A stretch of 64,000 bases of DNA from [Clostridium] scindens ATCC 35704 (GTDB lineage Bacteria > Bacillota > Clostridia > Lachnospirales > Lachnospiraceae): positions 623,501-687,500 of the forward strand of contig NZ_CP036170.1 in assembly GCF_004295125.1 (NCBI RefSeq), in the 5' to 3' direction. Both the position numbers and the translations under genes were made by a program. A model generated the notes under the pieces. The model had not been told where the DNA came from and made no database searches. It saw nothing but the letters and a program-made list of their open reading frames with translations. The stretch's first letter is position 1; each line of letters starts with the position of its first letter. This document shows, one piece after another, positions 51,565-60,262 of this stretch.

Positions 51565-52529
51565 CGCACGGTATCTTTCAGCGTCTCGTACAGATCCCGG
51601 GGCTGGTATCCCAGATCCCTGACGGCCTTATCATGAGAAAATTTATCATTGCTTTTTAACGCATAGAGGGAGTAGTCTGTATAAAGCGGGCGTTCCTTCC
51701 TGCGCCTTGCGTGCCATTGCATCAGAGGGGCTGCAAGATGCGCCATCCAGAACGGGATGACCGGGATTCTTCTGCCTCCCGCAATTCTTCGCACCATCTT
51801 CAATACCTCCTGGATTTCATAATGGCGGTTTGATAGGATGTAGCATTCGCCGCTCTTCCCTTTTTCCGCGGCCATAAGGCAGCCATAAGCCACATCCCGG
51901 ACATCGACTAGATCATATCCTCCCTTTACGCATACTGGAATCCTGCCGCTAAGATAATCGTTCACCAGCTGGACCAGATGGTTGCCCGAACGATCGTAAG
52001 GGCCAATAATCCCGGAAGGATGGACGATTACCGCATCCAGCCCGCCTTGTACCGCAGACAGCACTGCCTGCGTGGCTTCTGCCTTTGTTCTGGCGTATCC
52101 TCCCACTACTTTCTCTGGAGAAAATTCTTTGATCTCTTTTAGAACTGACATGCTGTCTGTATCCGGAATCGCATGGACGGAACTTACGTATACCAGCCGC
52201 CGTACGCCAAATTCCCGACACAGCGCAATTACGTTCTTGGTTCCATTTACATTCACCTCATAAAGAAGCGGCGAGACTTTTTCAGAAATGTCCACAATTC
52301 CCGCCGTATGGAAGACATATACTTCTTTCCCTTCCAGATCTTCAAATAGCGGCCGCAGAGACTCTATGTCGCGGACATCGCCTTCGACGTACCGGACCCG
52401 GCCATCGTTCTCTATCTCTTCTCCCGGCAAGATCAGGCCGCGGATATCTGCCTCCTGCTTTCTAAGCAGCCGGATCAAAGTATTTCCCAGATGTCCATTG
52501 GCCCCGGTAACAATATAGATTTTCTTCAT
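51540..52529 (-). CDS. NAD-dependent epimerase/dehydratase (extended SDR)
   Basis: A 329-residue extended SDR with VTGANGHLGNT at the N-terminus, acidic end of strand 2, and the active-site YARTKAEATQAV (Tyr-x3-Lys) after VSSVHAIPD. Similar proteins are dihydroflavonol reductase-like or sugar epimerases; the substrate is unknown. I start it at ATG 52529; the GTG 18 bases upstream is an alternative. Its promoter (52584-52612) overlaps that of the broken TetR gene. Confidence 0.83.
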   Translation of the reverse strand: MKKIYIVTGANGHLGNTLIRLLRKQEADIRGLILPGEEIENDGRVRYVEGDVRDIESLRPLFEDLEGKEVYVFHTAGIVDISEKVSPLLYEVNVNGTKNVIALCREFGVRRLVYVSSVHAIPDTDSMSVLKEIKEFSPEKVVGGYARTKAEATQAVLSAVQGGLDAVIVHPSGIIGPYDRSGNHLVQLVNDYLSGRIPVCVKGGYDLVDVRDVAYGCLMAAEKGKSGECYILSNRHYEIQEVLKMVRRIAGGRRIPVIPFWMAHLAAPLMQWHARRRKERPLYTDYSLYALKSNDKFSHDKAVRDLGYQPRDLYETLKDTVRWQKKNRG

Positions 52530-52563
52530 ATCAAACACTTCTTTCACTTTTTGAACACAGTAT

Positions 52564-52592
52564 TGTTTATCCTCTATATCTGTATTATAATA
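52564..52592 (+). promoter_or_regulatory. Promoter of the TetR fragment
   Basis: -35 TTGTTT (52564-52569), 17-base spacer, -10 TATAAT (52587-52592). Confidence 0.55.
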
Positions 52593-52612
52593 TTCCTAAC
52601 AGTTGACTTCAA
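52584..52612 (-). promoter_or_regulatory. Promoter of the epimerase/dehydratase gene
   Basis: -35 TTGAAG (52607-52612), 17-base spacer, -10 TATAAT (52584-52589). The -10 box overlaps the oppositely oriented -10 box of the TetR promoter. Confidence 0.6.
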
Positions 52613-52834
52613 TCGACAGTTTATATAGGGTTTGGATGACTTACCAAGATGCTGATCCGCCGGGAATTCTTGGAACTGCTGCGCACGAAGCCCATGCAGA
52701 GCATCTCCATCAAGGAACTATGCACCGCCGCGGGCATCAATAGGGGAACCTTCTATTCCCACTATACGGATATCTATACTTCATTTTCCATGCTTCGCAC
52801 CCTTTCCTGTAGAACAATTTACCACTACGGGTAG
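52603..52834 (+). pseudogene. TetR-family regulator fragment, frameshifted and truncated
   Basis: KMLIRREFLELL followed by ISIKELCTAAGINRGTFYSH is a clear TetR helix-turn-helix. Upstream the matching codons (DSLYRVWMT) are in another frame; removing one T near 52642 joins them, so the gene has a frameshift. Downstream the similarity stops near 52782 and the frame ends at 52834, so the whole ligand domain is lost. The break abuts the broken 3' end of the primase-helicase gene. Confidence 0.7.
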
Positions 52835-52838
52835 GATG

Positions 52839-54866
52839 TTACCATAGATTTCTTCTATGTATCTTTCTTGGTGCCACCGCTCTTGTAAATCTCGGAAACA
52901 CGAGATGCTCTATTCCCTGTGCTTCTGCTTTAGCCTTTGCCGTATAGCGATACCGAATCGGACCAAGCAGCATATAAGTAATCTTTTCCAGCCCGTCTCC
53001 GCGCATCGGCGTGGCAGTCACGCCATACACATAACGAGCATTTACCTGATTCAGGATATTCGCCATCGTATTAGAAGCCGCATGGTGACATTCATCCACC
53101 AGCACCATCCCATAATCATTCAACTTCTCATGGAACTCGCCTTTTTTGCAAAGCGATCCCACCATGGCAATATCAATAATTCCCGTCATGGAATCATGCG
53201 CTCCCTGGAGCTTTCCTATAATACTTTTTCTTCTTCTGATTCTTCCTGTTTTTGTCTGATACTCCGGCGTCTCTTCCTCTATTTTCAGGAAACTATTCAG
53301 TGCCTCTTCCCATTGTTCAATCAGTGACGAAGATTCCAACAGAATGAGTGTGTTTACTTTTCTCTCCGCGATCATAGCGCTGCACACAACCGTTTTTCCA
53401 AATGCTGTAGCGGCGTTTAGTATTCCGGTATCGTACCGCAGCATTTCTTCCAACGCCGGTTCCTGTTCCGGCCGGAGCCGCCCGGTAAATTCTGCTTTTA
53501 TCCTTCTTCCCGGCTGCCTTTCGTCCGTAATCTCATACGTAATCCCGGCTTTCCTACACTGCTCGGTCAATTCGTCATACAATCCTCTCGGTATTTCTAT
53601 ATAACCGCTCAGATGTTCTTTCCCCATATAAATCCATCTTGCATTATCATAGTTTGAAAGCCCCATCGCCATATTTTTATAAAAAACCGGATTACTCACA
53701 GCGGCCATTCTCCGTATCTGATTCTGAACTGCCGGTTGTATATTCATCGTATCCACATAAATGCCGTCCGAAAGCGTAAGGCTTAGTTTCCCATCTACAC
53801 CTGATTTCAAAAGCCTTGCTCTATTTTTCCATGGTTTTTCCCGTGTTTCTGCATCCTTCCCGCTGCTTTCAACATAAAAAATACTGGTTGAAGTCCACTC
53901 TTGAATTTTTGTCTCCATAAACTCAGCGGAAATCCCGGGCTTGCTCCACAGCACATTCCACTGATCCGGGTATGCATTCCAATCCTTATCCACAAAAGCG
54001 CTGTTTCCTGACAGCAATGCCCTCCCCTGAAGGGGCAATGCAATCAAATTTCCCAGACCGCCTCCCGGCAGGCTGTCCTGCGCCGGGAGCATACGGTCAT
54101 AATATTGAAACGATTTCAGGTTTACTGTTTCCGCTCCTCTTTCTAATAAAGCATTCCCGAATTTTCTGGCTGTCGATGCGGAAACTGCTTTGTCGAAAAA
54201 AATCCATACATGGGCGCCTCTTCCCGAACGCGAACGTTCCACAAGAGGATCGATTCCGTTCAGTTCGCAGATTAGACGCATTGCTTCTACTTCTTCCATC
54301 CACGTCTCACCGTTATTCGCAAAATCATTTTTTTCTGCATCCTTCTCATGGTTATCAAAATCAAACGCCAAAAAACGACAGTTTCCGTTCGGAAGCAGTG
54401 GGTAAATGCCTATCACATCATTTCCGTAAGGATCTTTTCCTGCCAGATGGCTTTTAATCTGAGCGATCTTTAATTTTGTCCAGTCTCTGTCCGGACAGTC
54501 CGTACACCGTATCTTCTTTCCATACTTTCTTGGGCAGCATTCCTTCCAGAAATGATTACACTGCGGAAAATAGCCGACTTCTCCTGTGGATTTCTTTACG
54601 GTACGCTTACTGTACACATCCTGTCGTCCCCAGAACCTTCCGTAAAATTTATTCGCCATCTCATCCGTAATACAGGACGGATGAATAATTCTGCCGCCCT
54701 GATTTTCTTCCCACAGTCCTGTTTTCTCCTGATATTGATATTTTTTTAGTTCATTTATATAAGAAATTCCCGACCGCTCCAAAATTCCCTTTAATATCTG
54801 GTTTTCCAACTGAAGCTCATTCATACGCTTCTGCAATAAAGTAATATTCTCTAATGCGTCTCGCAT
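52839..54866 (-). CDS. TOTE-type primase-helicase, C-terminally truncated
   Basis: A 675-residue remnant of the large protein of TOTE conflict systems. It has an N-terminal coiled coil (residues ~1-40), a Zn finger (CNHFWKECCP and CTDCPDR), an archaeo-eukaryotic primase domain with FDFDNH (Asp-x-Asp) and RSGRGAHVWIFF (His), and the first RecA domain of an SF2 helicase with ATAFGKT, VDECHH and GVTATPMR. The second helicase domain is missing: the frame ends in KIHRRNLW soon after RFTRAV. In the next frame the family-like IEEIYGNIL follows, so a frameshift precedes the deletion. GGAGG is 8 bases before ATG 54866. Confidence 0.82.
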   Translation of the reverse strand: MRDALENITLLQKRMNELQLENQILKGILERSGISYINELKKYQYQEKTGLWEENQGGRIIHPSCITDEMANKFYGRFWGRQDVYSKRTVKKSTGEVGYFPQCNHFWKECCPRKYGKKIRCTDCPDRDWTKLKIAQIKSHLAGKDPYGNDVIGIYPLLPNGNCRFLAFDFDNHEKDAEKNDFANNGETWMEEVEAMRLICELNGIDPLVERSRSGRGAHVWIFFDKAVSASTARKFGNALLERGAETVNLKSFQYYDRMLPAQDSLPGGGLGNLIALPLQGRALLSGNSAFVDKDWNAYPDQWNVLWSKPGISAEFMETKIQEWTSTSIFYVESSGKDAETREKPWKNRARLLKSGVDGKLSLTLSDGIYVDTMNIQPAVQNQIRRMAAVSNPVFYKNMAMGLSNYDNARWIYMGKEHLSGYIEIPRGLYDELTEQCRKAGITYEITDERQPGRRIKAEFTGRLRPEQEPALEEMLRYDTGILNAATAFGKTVVCSAMIAERKVNTLILLESSSLIEQWEEALNSFLKIEEETPEYQTKTGRIRRRKSIIGKLQGAHDSMTGIIDIAMVGSLCKKGEFHEKLNDYGMVLVDECHHAASNTMANILNQVNARYVYGVTATPMRGDGLEKITYMLLGPIRYRYTAKAKAEAQGIEHLVFPRFTRAVAPRKIHRRNLW

Positions 54867-54965
54867 AAATTTCACCTCCTCGCAGATAATTTATCACTGT
54901 GTTTTACCATAGAATACCATAAATCTGAGGCAAATGCACCCTTATTGTTTTTTGAGCTAAGGCAC

Positions 54966-55000
54966 AAAAAAAGCAGCCTATTCCCATGGAATAAGCCACT
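54966..55000 (-). terminator. Terminator after rpiB
   Basis: Hairpin centred on TTATTCC / GGAATAG (54973-55000) followed on the minus strand by seven T (54966-54972). Confidence 0.65.
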
Positions 55001-55019
55001 TCACCTACATACAAAGCAA

Positions 55020-55460
55020 TTACTTATCTTCAATCTCCATAATCATGTCTACCCTCGTCTGATGGCGTCCGCCCTCAAACTCTGCATCCAGCCATGCCTT
55101 CACAATATCCTTCGCCAGTTCCATCCCTACGATGCGGGCTCCAAACGCCAGGATATTCGTATTATTGTGCTGTCTGGAGAGCCTTGCCGTTGCCGGCTCG
55201 GAACATACAGCCGCACGGATGCCCTTCACCTTGTTGGCCGCCAGAGAGATCCCCACTCCGGTTCCGCAGATCAGGATGCCCAGATCTACTTCCTTCGACG
55301 CCACTGCCCTGGCAACCGCCTCACCGTATTCCGGATAGTTGCAGCTTTCCTTCTTATCCGTACCGTAATTTACAACTTCATAGCCCAGTTCCTTCAGATA
55401 ATCTGCTATCTCAAACTTCATGTCCACCGCGGCATGGTCATTACCGATTCCTATCTTCAT
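55020..55460 (-). CDS. rpiB: Ribose-5-phosphate isomerase B
   Basis: A 146-residue RpiB/LacAB-family isomerase that interconverts ribose 5-phosphate and ribulose 5-phosphate; many members also act on allose 6-phosphate. IGNDHAA, the catalytic Cys in ILICGTGVG, and CSEPATARLSRQHNN are present. It is transcribed alone from a consensus promoter (55496-55524). It can process ribulose 5-phosphate produced by the 6-phosphogluconate dehydrogenase encoded nearby. Confidence 0.93.
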   Translation of the reverse strand: MKIGIGNDHAAVDMKFEIADYLKELGYEVVNYGTDKKESCNYPEYGEAVARAVASKEVDLGILICGTGVGISLAANKVKGIRAAVCSEPATARLSRQHNNTNILAFGARIVGMELAKDIVKAWLDAEFEGGRHQTRVDMIMEIEDK

Positions 55461-55495
55461 TGCTGTACCCTCTCTTCCATTTGTTATCTTTTTAT

Positions 55496-55524
55496 ATTAT
55501 AATGTGAAAGTGTTAAATTAGCAA
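55496..55524 (-). promoter_or_regulatory. Promoter of rpiB
   Basis: -35 TTGCTA (55519-55524), 17-base spacer, -10 TATAAT (55496-55501). Confidence 0.7.
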
Positions 55525-55556
55525 CACGCCAACATCTAATTTGAAGGAGAATCTAT

Positions 55557-56339
55557 ATGATCAAATTAATCGCAAGCGATCTGGACGGTACCCTGCTTAA
55601 GAACGGGGCCCAGGAACTTCCCCCGGAAGTCTGCGGTCTGATTCTAAAGTTAAAGGAAAAGGGCATCCATTTTGCCGCCGCGAGCGGAAGGCAGCTTCAC
55701 AGCATTAAGAATCTCTTTGCTCCCGTCAGGGATCAGATCTCTTATATCACCGAGAATGGGTCCTTATGCATATCCGAAGACGGAACCGTCCTTTCAAAAG
55801 GATTGATCCAAAGAGAACTGGGACTTGAGATTTTCCAGGCTGCGAAAGAATATGGCGACTGCCATTGTCTCCTGTCCTGCGAGTCCAAATGCTACACGGA
55901 TTCTGCCGACAAGGCATTTCTTGATTATCTTATCAATGATATGCACAACGATATGGGAATCGTCGATGATCTAAGCAGTATAACGGAGCCCTTTTTGAAG
56001 GTTGCCGTCTGTGACTTCGAGGGCACCAAGAATCTTATGCCTTACTTCAAGGAACGGTTTGACGGAGAGATCAAGGTGGTCACTTCCGGCAATCTTTGGG
56101 TAGACTTTATCGCTCCTAACGCCAACAAAGGCACTGCCTTAAAAGATCTGGCAGAGTACATGCATATCAAGCCGGAGGAAATCATTGCTTTCGGCGATCA
56201 GTATAACGACACCGAGATGCTTCAGTTTGCAGGCATCAGTTATGCTATGTCCGGGGGCGCGCCGGGCATCTCCTACTACTCTACCTATGTGACGGACTCT
56301 GTGGAAGAGGTACTGGTTGATCTGGCTGCCTCGGTATAA
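55557..56339 (+). CDS. Cof-type HAD-IIB sugar phosphatase
   Basis: A 260-residue HAD hydrolase with motif I ASDLDGTLLK, motif II AASGRQ, the Lys of ANKGTAL and motif IV AFGDQYNDTEML. The C2B cap between motifs II and III is typical of Cof/YidA phosphatases that dephosphorylate sugar phosphates and flavin intermediates. AAGGAG lies 7 bases before ATG 55557. Divergent from rpiB. Confidence 0.9.
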   Translation: MIKLIASDLDGTLLKNGAQELPPEVCGLILKLKEKGIHFAAASGRQLHSIKNLFAPVRDQISYITENGSLCISEDGTVLSKGLIQRELGLEIFQAAKEYGDCHCLLSCESKCYTDSADKAFLDYLINDMHNDMGIVDDLSSITEPFLKVAVCDFEGTKNLMPYFKERFDGEIKVVTSGNLWVDFIAPNANKGTALKDLAEYMHIKPEEIIAFGDQYNDTEMLQFAGISYAMSGGAPGISYYSTYVTDSVEEVLVDLAASV

Positions 56340-56429
56340 ATGGCTACCGGGCCACCGCTTCTCTTTTGGAGGCAGTTCCCGGAACTTGTTATGAGGCTCT
56401 TCCTGATACCAGTAGGGCTCCTCTTAAAA

Positions 56430-57389
56430 TTATGGATTCACTTTATATTTACAGTCTCCTGTTGTCAGCACGTCAACCACGTTCTGCGCTGCCATCAGGC
56501 TCATCTTGCTGCTAGCTTCTTTCGTTGCCGCTCCTGCGTGGGGCGTAAGAATGCAGTTAGGAAGCGTCATAAGGGGACTGTCATATGGCGGCTCATCTAC
56601 CGTCGCATCCAGTCCCGCTCCCCGGATGCTGCCGGACTTCAGCGCTTCGTACAATGCCTCTTCATTGATGATCCCGCCCCGGGCCGTATTGACGATCACC
56701 GCGTCATTCTTCATCATGTCAAATTCCCTGGCGCCGATCATATCTTTTGTCTCCGGCGTCAGTGGAGAATGGATGGTTATGAAATCGGATTCCCTAAGCA
56801 AGGTAGAAAGATCCACGTACTTGGCATTGCATTCTTTCTTAAATGCTTCATTCTCGTAGATATCATAACAGAGAATCTTCATATCGAATCCCTTGCACCT
56901 TCTGGCCACCCCTTGGCCAATCCTTCCGGTTCCGATCACGCCCAAGGTCTTCTGCCACATCTCGACTCCCTGGGGGCGCGCCTGGGCCCTGCCCTTCATA
57001 GCCGCGTCCATAGCCGCCACATTGCGGGCCGCGTCCAGCATCAAAGTCACCGCCAGGTCTGCCACAGAGTCTCCGTTGGCTCCCGGTGTAATGGTAACCA
57101 GGATCCCTTTCCTGTCTGCCGCCTCTACATCTACCTTGTCATATCCTACCCCGTAACGGGAGATGACCTTCAGTTTCCCGGCCAAGTCGATCAATTCCTT
57201 GGAATACTCATCCAGTCCCGCGATCACCGCATCTGCCGCCGCGATTTCTTCTTTTATCTGCTCGTCAAATGTGGCAACTCCTGCCACAAGCCTCACGACA
57301 TCGCAGTCATGTTCCTCTAAAAGCCTCAACGCCTGATCGTCCGCCTTTGCGAACGACCTTGCTGTTACAATTACTTTATACTTGCCCAT
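56430..57389 (-). CDS. D-isomer 2-hydroxyacid dehydrogenase (PGDH/2-ketogluconate reductase-like)
   Basis: A 319-residue NAD-dependent D-2-hydroxyacid dehydrogenase. The cofactor loop is GVIGTGRIGQGVA; the catalytic triad is visible as Arg in NTARGGIINEE, Glu shortly after (DEPPYDSP) and His in LTPHAGAA. The family includes phosphoglycerate dehydrogenase, glyoxylate reductase and 2-ketogluconate reductase. As the last gene of the hexonate operon, a 2-ketogluconate or similar 2-ketoacid reductase role is more likely than serine synthesis. Confidence 0.85.
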   Translation of the reverse strand: MGKYKVIVTARSFAKADDQALRLLEEHDCDVVRLVAGVATFDEQIKEEIAAADAVIAGLDEYSKELIDLAGKLKVISRYGVGYDKVDVEAADRKGILVTITPGANGDSVADLAVTLMLDAARNVAAMDAAMKGRAQARPQGVEMWQKTLGVIGTGRIGQGVARRCKGFDMKILCYDIYENEAFKKECNAKYVDLSTLLRESDFITIHSPLTPETKDMIGAREFDMMKNDAVIVNTARGGIINEEALYEALKSGSIRGAGLDATVDEPPYDSPLMTLPNCILTPHAGAATKEASSKMSLMAAQNVVDVLTTGDCKYKVNP

Positions 57390-57404
57390 ATTCTTCCTCC
57401 GCTA

Positions 57405-58799
57405 TTACTTGCCTATTGTCTGCCAATCTGTATGGAAGTGCCCTTCCTTATCCTTCCGCATATACGTGTGGGCGCCGAAACAGTCCCGCAGCGCCTGGAC
57501 GAATCTGACGGGCATATCCTTCCTACGGTAATAATCATAATAATGAAGCGCGGCCGCAAGCCCTGTCGGAGCCAATCCTGCGGCTTCCGCCTTCACCACT
57601 ACATTTCGAAGCGATGGCTCCAGCTTCCGCAGGCTTTCAAATGCCTCAGATAAGATCAGAGGCGCGGCCGTTTCCTTTGCCGCTTCTTTGATATCTCCCA
57701 GCAGGCTGCTTCGGATGATGCACCCTGCCTTCCAAAGATCCGCGAGGGCGGCCAGATCGATTTCCCAGCCATTGTCATCGGATGCCTTGCGGATCAATTC
57801 CATCCCCTGGCTATATGACAGCGCTATGGCGAGAAGAAGCGCGTCTCCTAACGTCTCTTCTGCTTGATTAAGTTCCATCTTCCTGGCTGACGCATTCAGG
57901 ATAGCCGCGCCGGCAAGGCGCTCTTCCTTCTTTGCCGAAAAACTGCGCGCAAGGACGGACTCATAGATGCCCGGCGTATATACGCCTCTTTCTATGGCCT
58001 CGCAAAGCGTCCACTTCCCGGTGCCTTTCTGTTCCGCTACATCCAGGATCCTGTCAATTAGCGGCACGCCGTCCTCTTCGTATTGTTCCATCACCTGAAC
58101 GCTGATGTCGATCAGGTAAGACTCTAGCCGCGTCCGCTGCCAGCCTTTGAATACTGCAAGGACATCTTCGTGGGTCATGGAAAGCCCGCTTCGCATAAGC
58201 ATGTAGGCCTCCGCAATCAGTTCCAGGATGGAGTACTCGATTCCGTTATGTACCATCTTCACATAATGGCCGCTTCCCCCCTGGCCGACATAGGCGCAGC
58301 AAGGCTTTCTATCGGCCTTTGCCGCGATTGCCGTCAGAATCTTCTCTCCTGACCGGTAGCCTTCATAACTTCCACCGGGCATAATGCTGGGGCCGTACAA
58401 TGCGCCAAGCCTTCCTCCTGATATGCCGCATCCCACATAGCGAATCCCCTTCTCTTCCAAGGCGTGGCACCGTATGTCCGTGTCCTTATAATAGGAATTG
58501 CCTCCATCAAAGATCACATCCCCAGGCTCAAGCGCCGGAACCAGCGAAGAGAGCACGGCATCCACCGGGCCTCCGGCGGTGATCATCAGAAATATCTTTC
58601 TTGGCCGGGCAAGGGACTGAATCAGTTCCTCCTCCGTGTCGCATACCTTGCATGTTTCCACATAACCGTCCGTCTCGAACCTCTTGCGCTCTTCTTGGGA
58701 CACGCTGTATACCGCGGTTTTGAATCCATGAACCAACATATTTTTCGCTATGCCAGCCCCCATGACGCCCAGCCCATATACGCCTATCTCACACTGCAT
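57405..58799 (-). CDS. gnd: 6-phosphogluconate dehydrogenase, decarboxylating
   Basis: A 464-residue enzyme converting 6-phosphogluconate to ribulose 5-phosphate and CO2. The cofactor loop is GVYGLGVMGAG; DGGNSYYKDT, GGRLGALYGPSIMPGG and KMVHNGIEYS with the catalytic Lys and Glu are present, as is GTGKWT. It belongs to the long classical type. Together with the gluconokinase-like gene at 63082 it makes the oxidative route for gluconate. GAGGA precedes ATG 58799. Confidence 0.92.
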   Translation of the reverse strand: MQCEIGVYGLGVMGAGIAKNMLVHGFKTAVYSVSQEERKRFETDGYVETCKVCDTEEELIQSLARPRKIFLMITAGGPVDAVLSSLVPALEPGDVIFDGGNSYYKDTDIRCHALEEKGIRYVGCGISGGRLGALYGPSIMPGGSYEGYRSGEKILTAIAAKADRKPCCAYVGQGGSGHYVKMVHNGIEYSILELIAEAYMLMRSGLSMTHEDVLAVFKGWQRTRLESYLIDISVQVMEQYEEDGVPLIDRILDVAEQKGTGKWTLCEAIERGVYTPGIYESVLARSFSAKKEERLAGAAILNASARKMELNQAEETLGDALLLAIALSYSQGMELIRKASDDNGWEIDLAALADLWKAGCIIRSSLLGDIKEAAKETAAPLILSEAFESLRKLEPSLRNVVVKAEAAGLAPTGLAAALHYYDYYRRKDMPVRFVQALRDCFGAHTYMRKDKEGHFHTDWQTIGK

Positions 58800-58812
58800 T
58801 ATCCTCTTCTCC

Positions 58813-59580
58813 TTATCTGACCAGGTATCCGCCGTCTACAGGAATGATGGCGCCATTCAAATAATCGGATGCCTCAGAAGCCAGGAATACGCATGGTCCT
58901 TTCATATCATCCCCGGTTCCCCATTTCTTAGCGGGAATTCGCTCTGTAATCGCTTGGTATCTTGGGTTGGCAGGATCCATCAGCGCCGTATTCATCTCGG
59001 TCGCCATATATCCCGGCGCCAGGGCATTGACGTTGATCCCTTTTTCCGCCCACTCGTTGCAGAATGCTTTCGTCAGCTGAGCCACAGCGCCCTTGGAAGC
59101 CGCATAGGCAGGCACTGTATAGCCGCCGAAGAAGGACAGCATGGACGCGATATTGATGATCTTTCCCTTGCTGTTCTGTGCCATGAACTGCTTAGCTGCC
59201 AGCTGGCACATGTAGAATACTGCGTTCAGGTTCACGTTCATTACAAAGTCCCAGTCCTCCTTGGGGAATTCCTCGCTCTTGTGCCTGCGCTGCACGCCCG
59301 CTCCGTTTACCAGGATATCCAGGCGGCCTCCCAGCATTTCTACAGCCTGACTGAATTTTACCTTCCTGTCCTCTTCCTCTGTGAGATTGGCAATCACCGC
59401 GTGGCAGGCATAGCCCTGGGCGCATTTCTCCTTTGCGACTTCTTCCGCCTTCGGATTGACGTCGATGATGCAGACCTTAGCTCCTGCCTCCATCAGCCCT
59501 TCTGCCATGCCAAGGCTTAAGCCCTGGGCCGCCCCTGTAACGATTGCCTTCTTGCCTGTCAGATCCGTATAATTCTTCAT
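58813..59580 (-). CDS. SDR: gluconate 5-dehydrogenase / KduD-like
   Basis: A 255-residue classical SDR with TGAAQGLSLGMA, NGAG, NIASMLSFFGG (catalytic Ser) and YAASKGA. It is close to gluconate 5-dehydrogenases and 2-keto-3-deoxygluconate dehydrogenases (KduD). In this operon it likely reduces a ketogluconate to gluconate, letting 5-ketogluconate or idonate enter through the kinase. GAGGA precedes ATG 59580. Confidence 0.85.
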   Translation of the reverse strand: MKNYTDLTGKKAIVTGAAQGLSLGMAEGLMEAGAKVCIIDVNPKAEEVAKEKCAQGYACHAVIANLTEEEDRKVKFSQAVEMLGGRLDILVNGAGVQRRHKSEEFPKEDWDFVMNVNLNAVFYMCQLAAKQFMAQNSKGKIINIASMLSFFGGYTVPAYAASKGAVAQLTKAFCNEWAEKGINVNALAPGYMATEMNTALMDPANPRYQAITERIPAKKWGTGDDMKGPCVFLASEASDYLNGAIIPVDGGYLVR

Positions 59581-59602
59581 AATTGTTCTTCCTCTTTTCT
59601 GC

Positions 59603-60232
59603 TTATTTTACAAGTTTTACTGCCTCTTCGGTTAATTCCCTGATCTTGTCAAATTCCCCGGCATTGATGTAGGCGTCTTTTACCATCCAGCTGCCTCCGC
59701 ATGCCACAATCTTGTCAAATCCAAGATACTCCTTAATATTGTCCGCATTGATTCCTCCGGTAGGCATAAAGCGCATGGACGGGAACGGCGCCGCAAGCGC
59801 TTTGATCGTGCCAAGGCCTCCATACCGCTTCGCCGGGAAGAACTTCACCACCGGAAGCTGGTATTCCATGGCCATCATGACTTCCGTCGGGGTGCAGGTA
59901 CCGGGAAATACCGCAATGCCTTTCTCCAGGGCGTATTCGACCACCGTCCTGCTCATTCCGGGAGAGACTATGAACTGGGCTCCCGCCTCCACTGCGCGCG
60001 CAGCCTGGTCAAGATTCGTAACCGTCCCTGCCCCTACCAGCATCTCCGGGAATTCCTTCCTCATAATCCGGATGGATTCCTCGGCGGCGTCCGTCCTGAA
60101 CGTAACTTCCGCTACCGGTAGCCCTCCGGCACACAGCGCCTCAGCCAGCGGCCTGGCATCCTCTGCCCGGTCCAGCTTCACAACAGGTACGATCTTTAAT
60201 TCCTCTACTTTTTTCATTACATCCATGTTCAT
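59603..60232 (-). CDS. eda: KDPG / 4-hydroxy-2-oxoglutarate aldolase
   Basis: A 209-residue class I aldolase that cleaves 2-keto-3-deoxy-6-phosphogluconate to pyruvate and glyceraldehyde 3-phosphate. The Schiff-base Lys is in VVKFFPAKRYGG, the catalytic Glu in PVAEVTFRT, and GAGTVTN, FIVSPGM and PTGGIN are present. Start ATG 60232 or the ATG two codons later (60226), which is better spaced from GGAG. No phosphogluconate dehydratase (Edd) gene is visible in the window. Confidence 0.93.
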   Translation of the reverse strand: MNMDVMKKVEELKIVPVVKLDRAEDARPLAEALCAGGLPVAEVTFRTDAAEESIRIMRKEFPEMLVGAGTVTNLDQAARAVEAGAQFIVSPGMSRTVVEYALEKGIAVFPGTCTPTEVMMAMEYQLPVVKFFPAKRYGGLGTIKALAAPFPSMRFMPTGGINADNIKEYLGFDKIVACGGSWMVKDAYINAGEFDKIRELTEEAVKLVK

Positions 60233-60262
60233 TCTCTCCTTCTTACTCTGTTACTCTATAAG

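Noticed and set aside
56340-57320. 326-codon open frame directly after the HAD phosphatase gene
   Set aside because: Antisense to the hydroxyacid dehydrogenase, whose motifs are clear on the minus strand; the translation is His/Arg/Cys-rich without family features.
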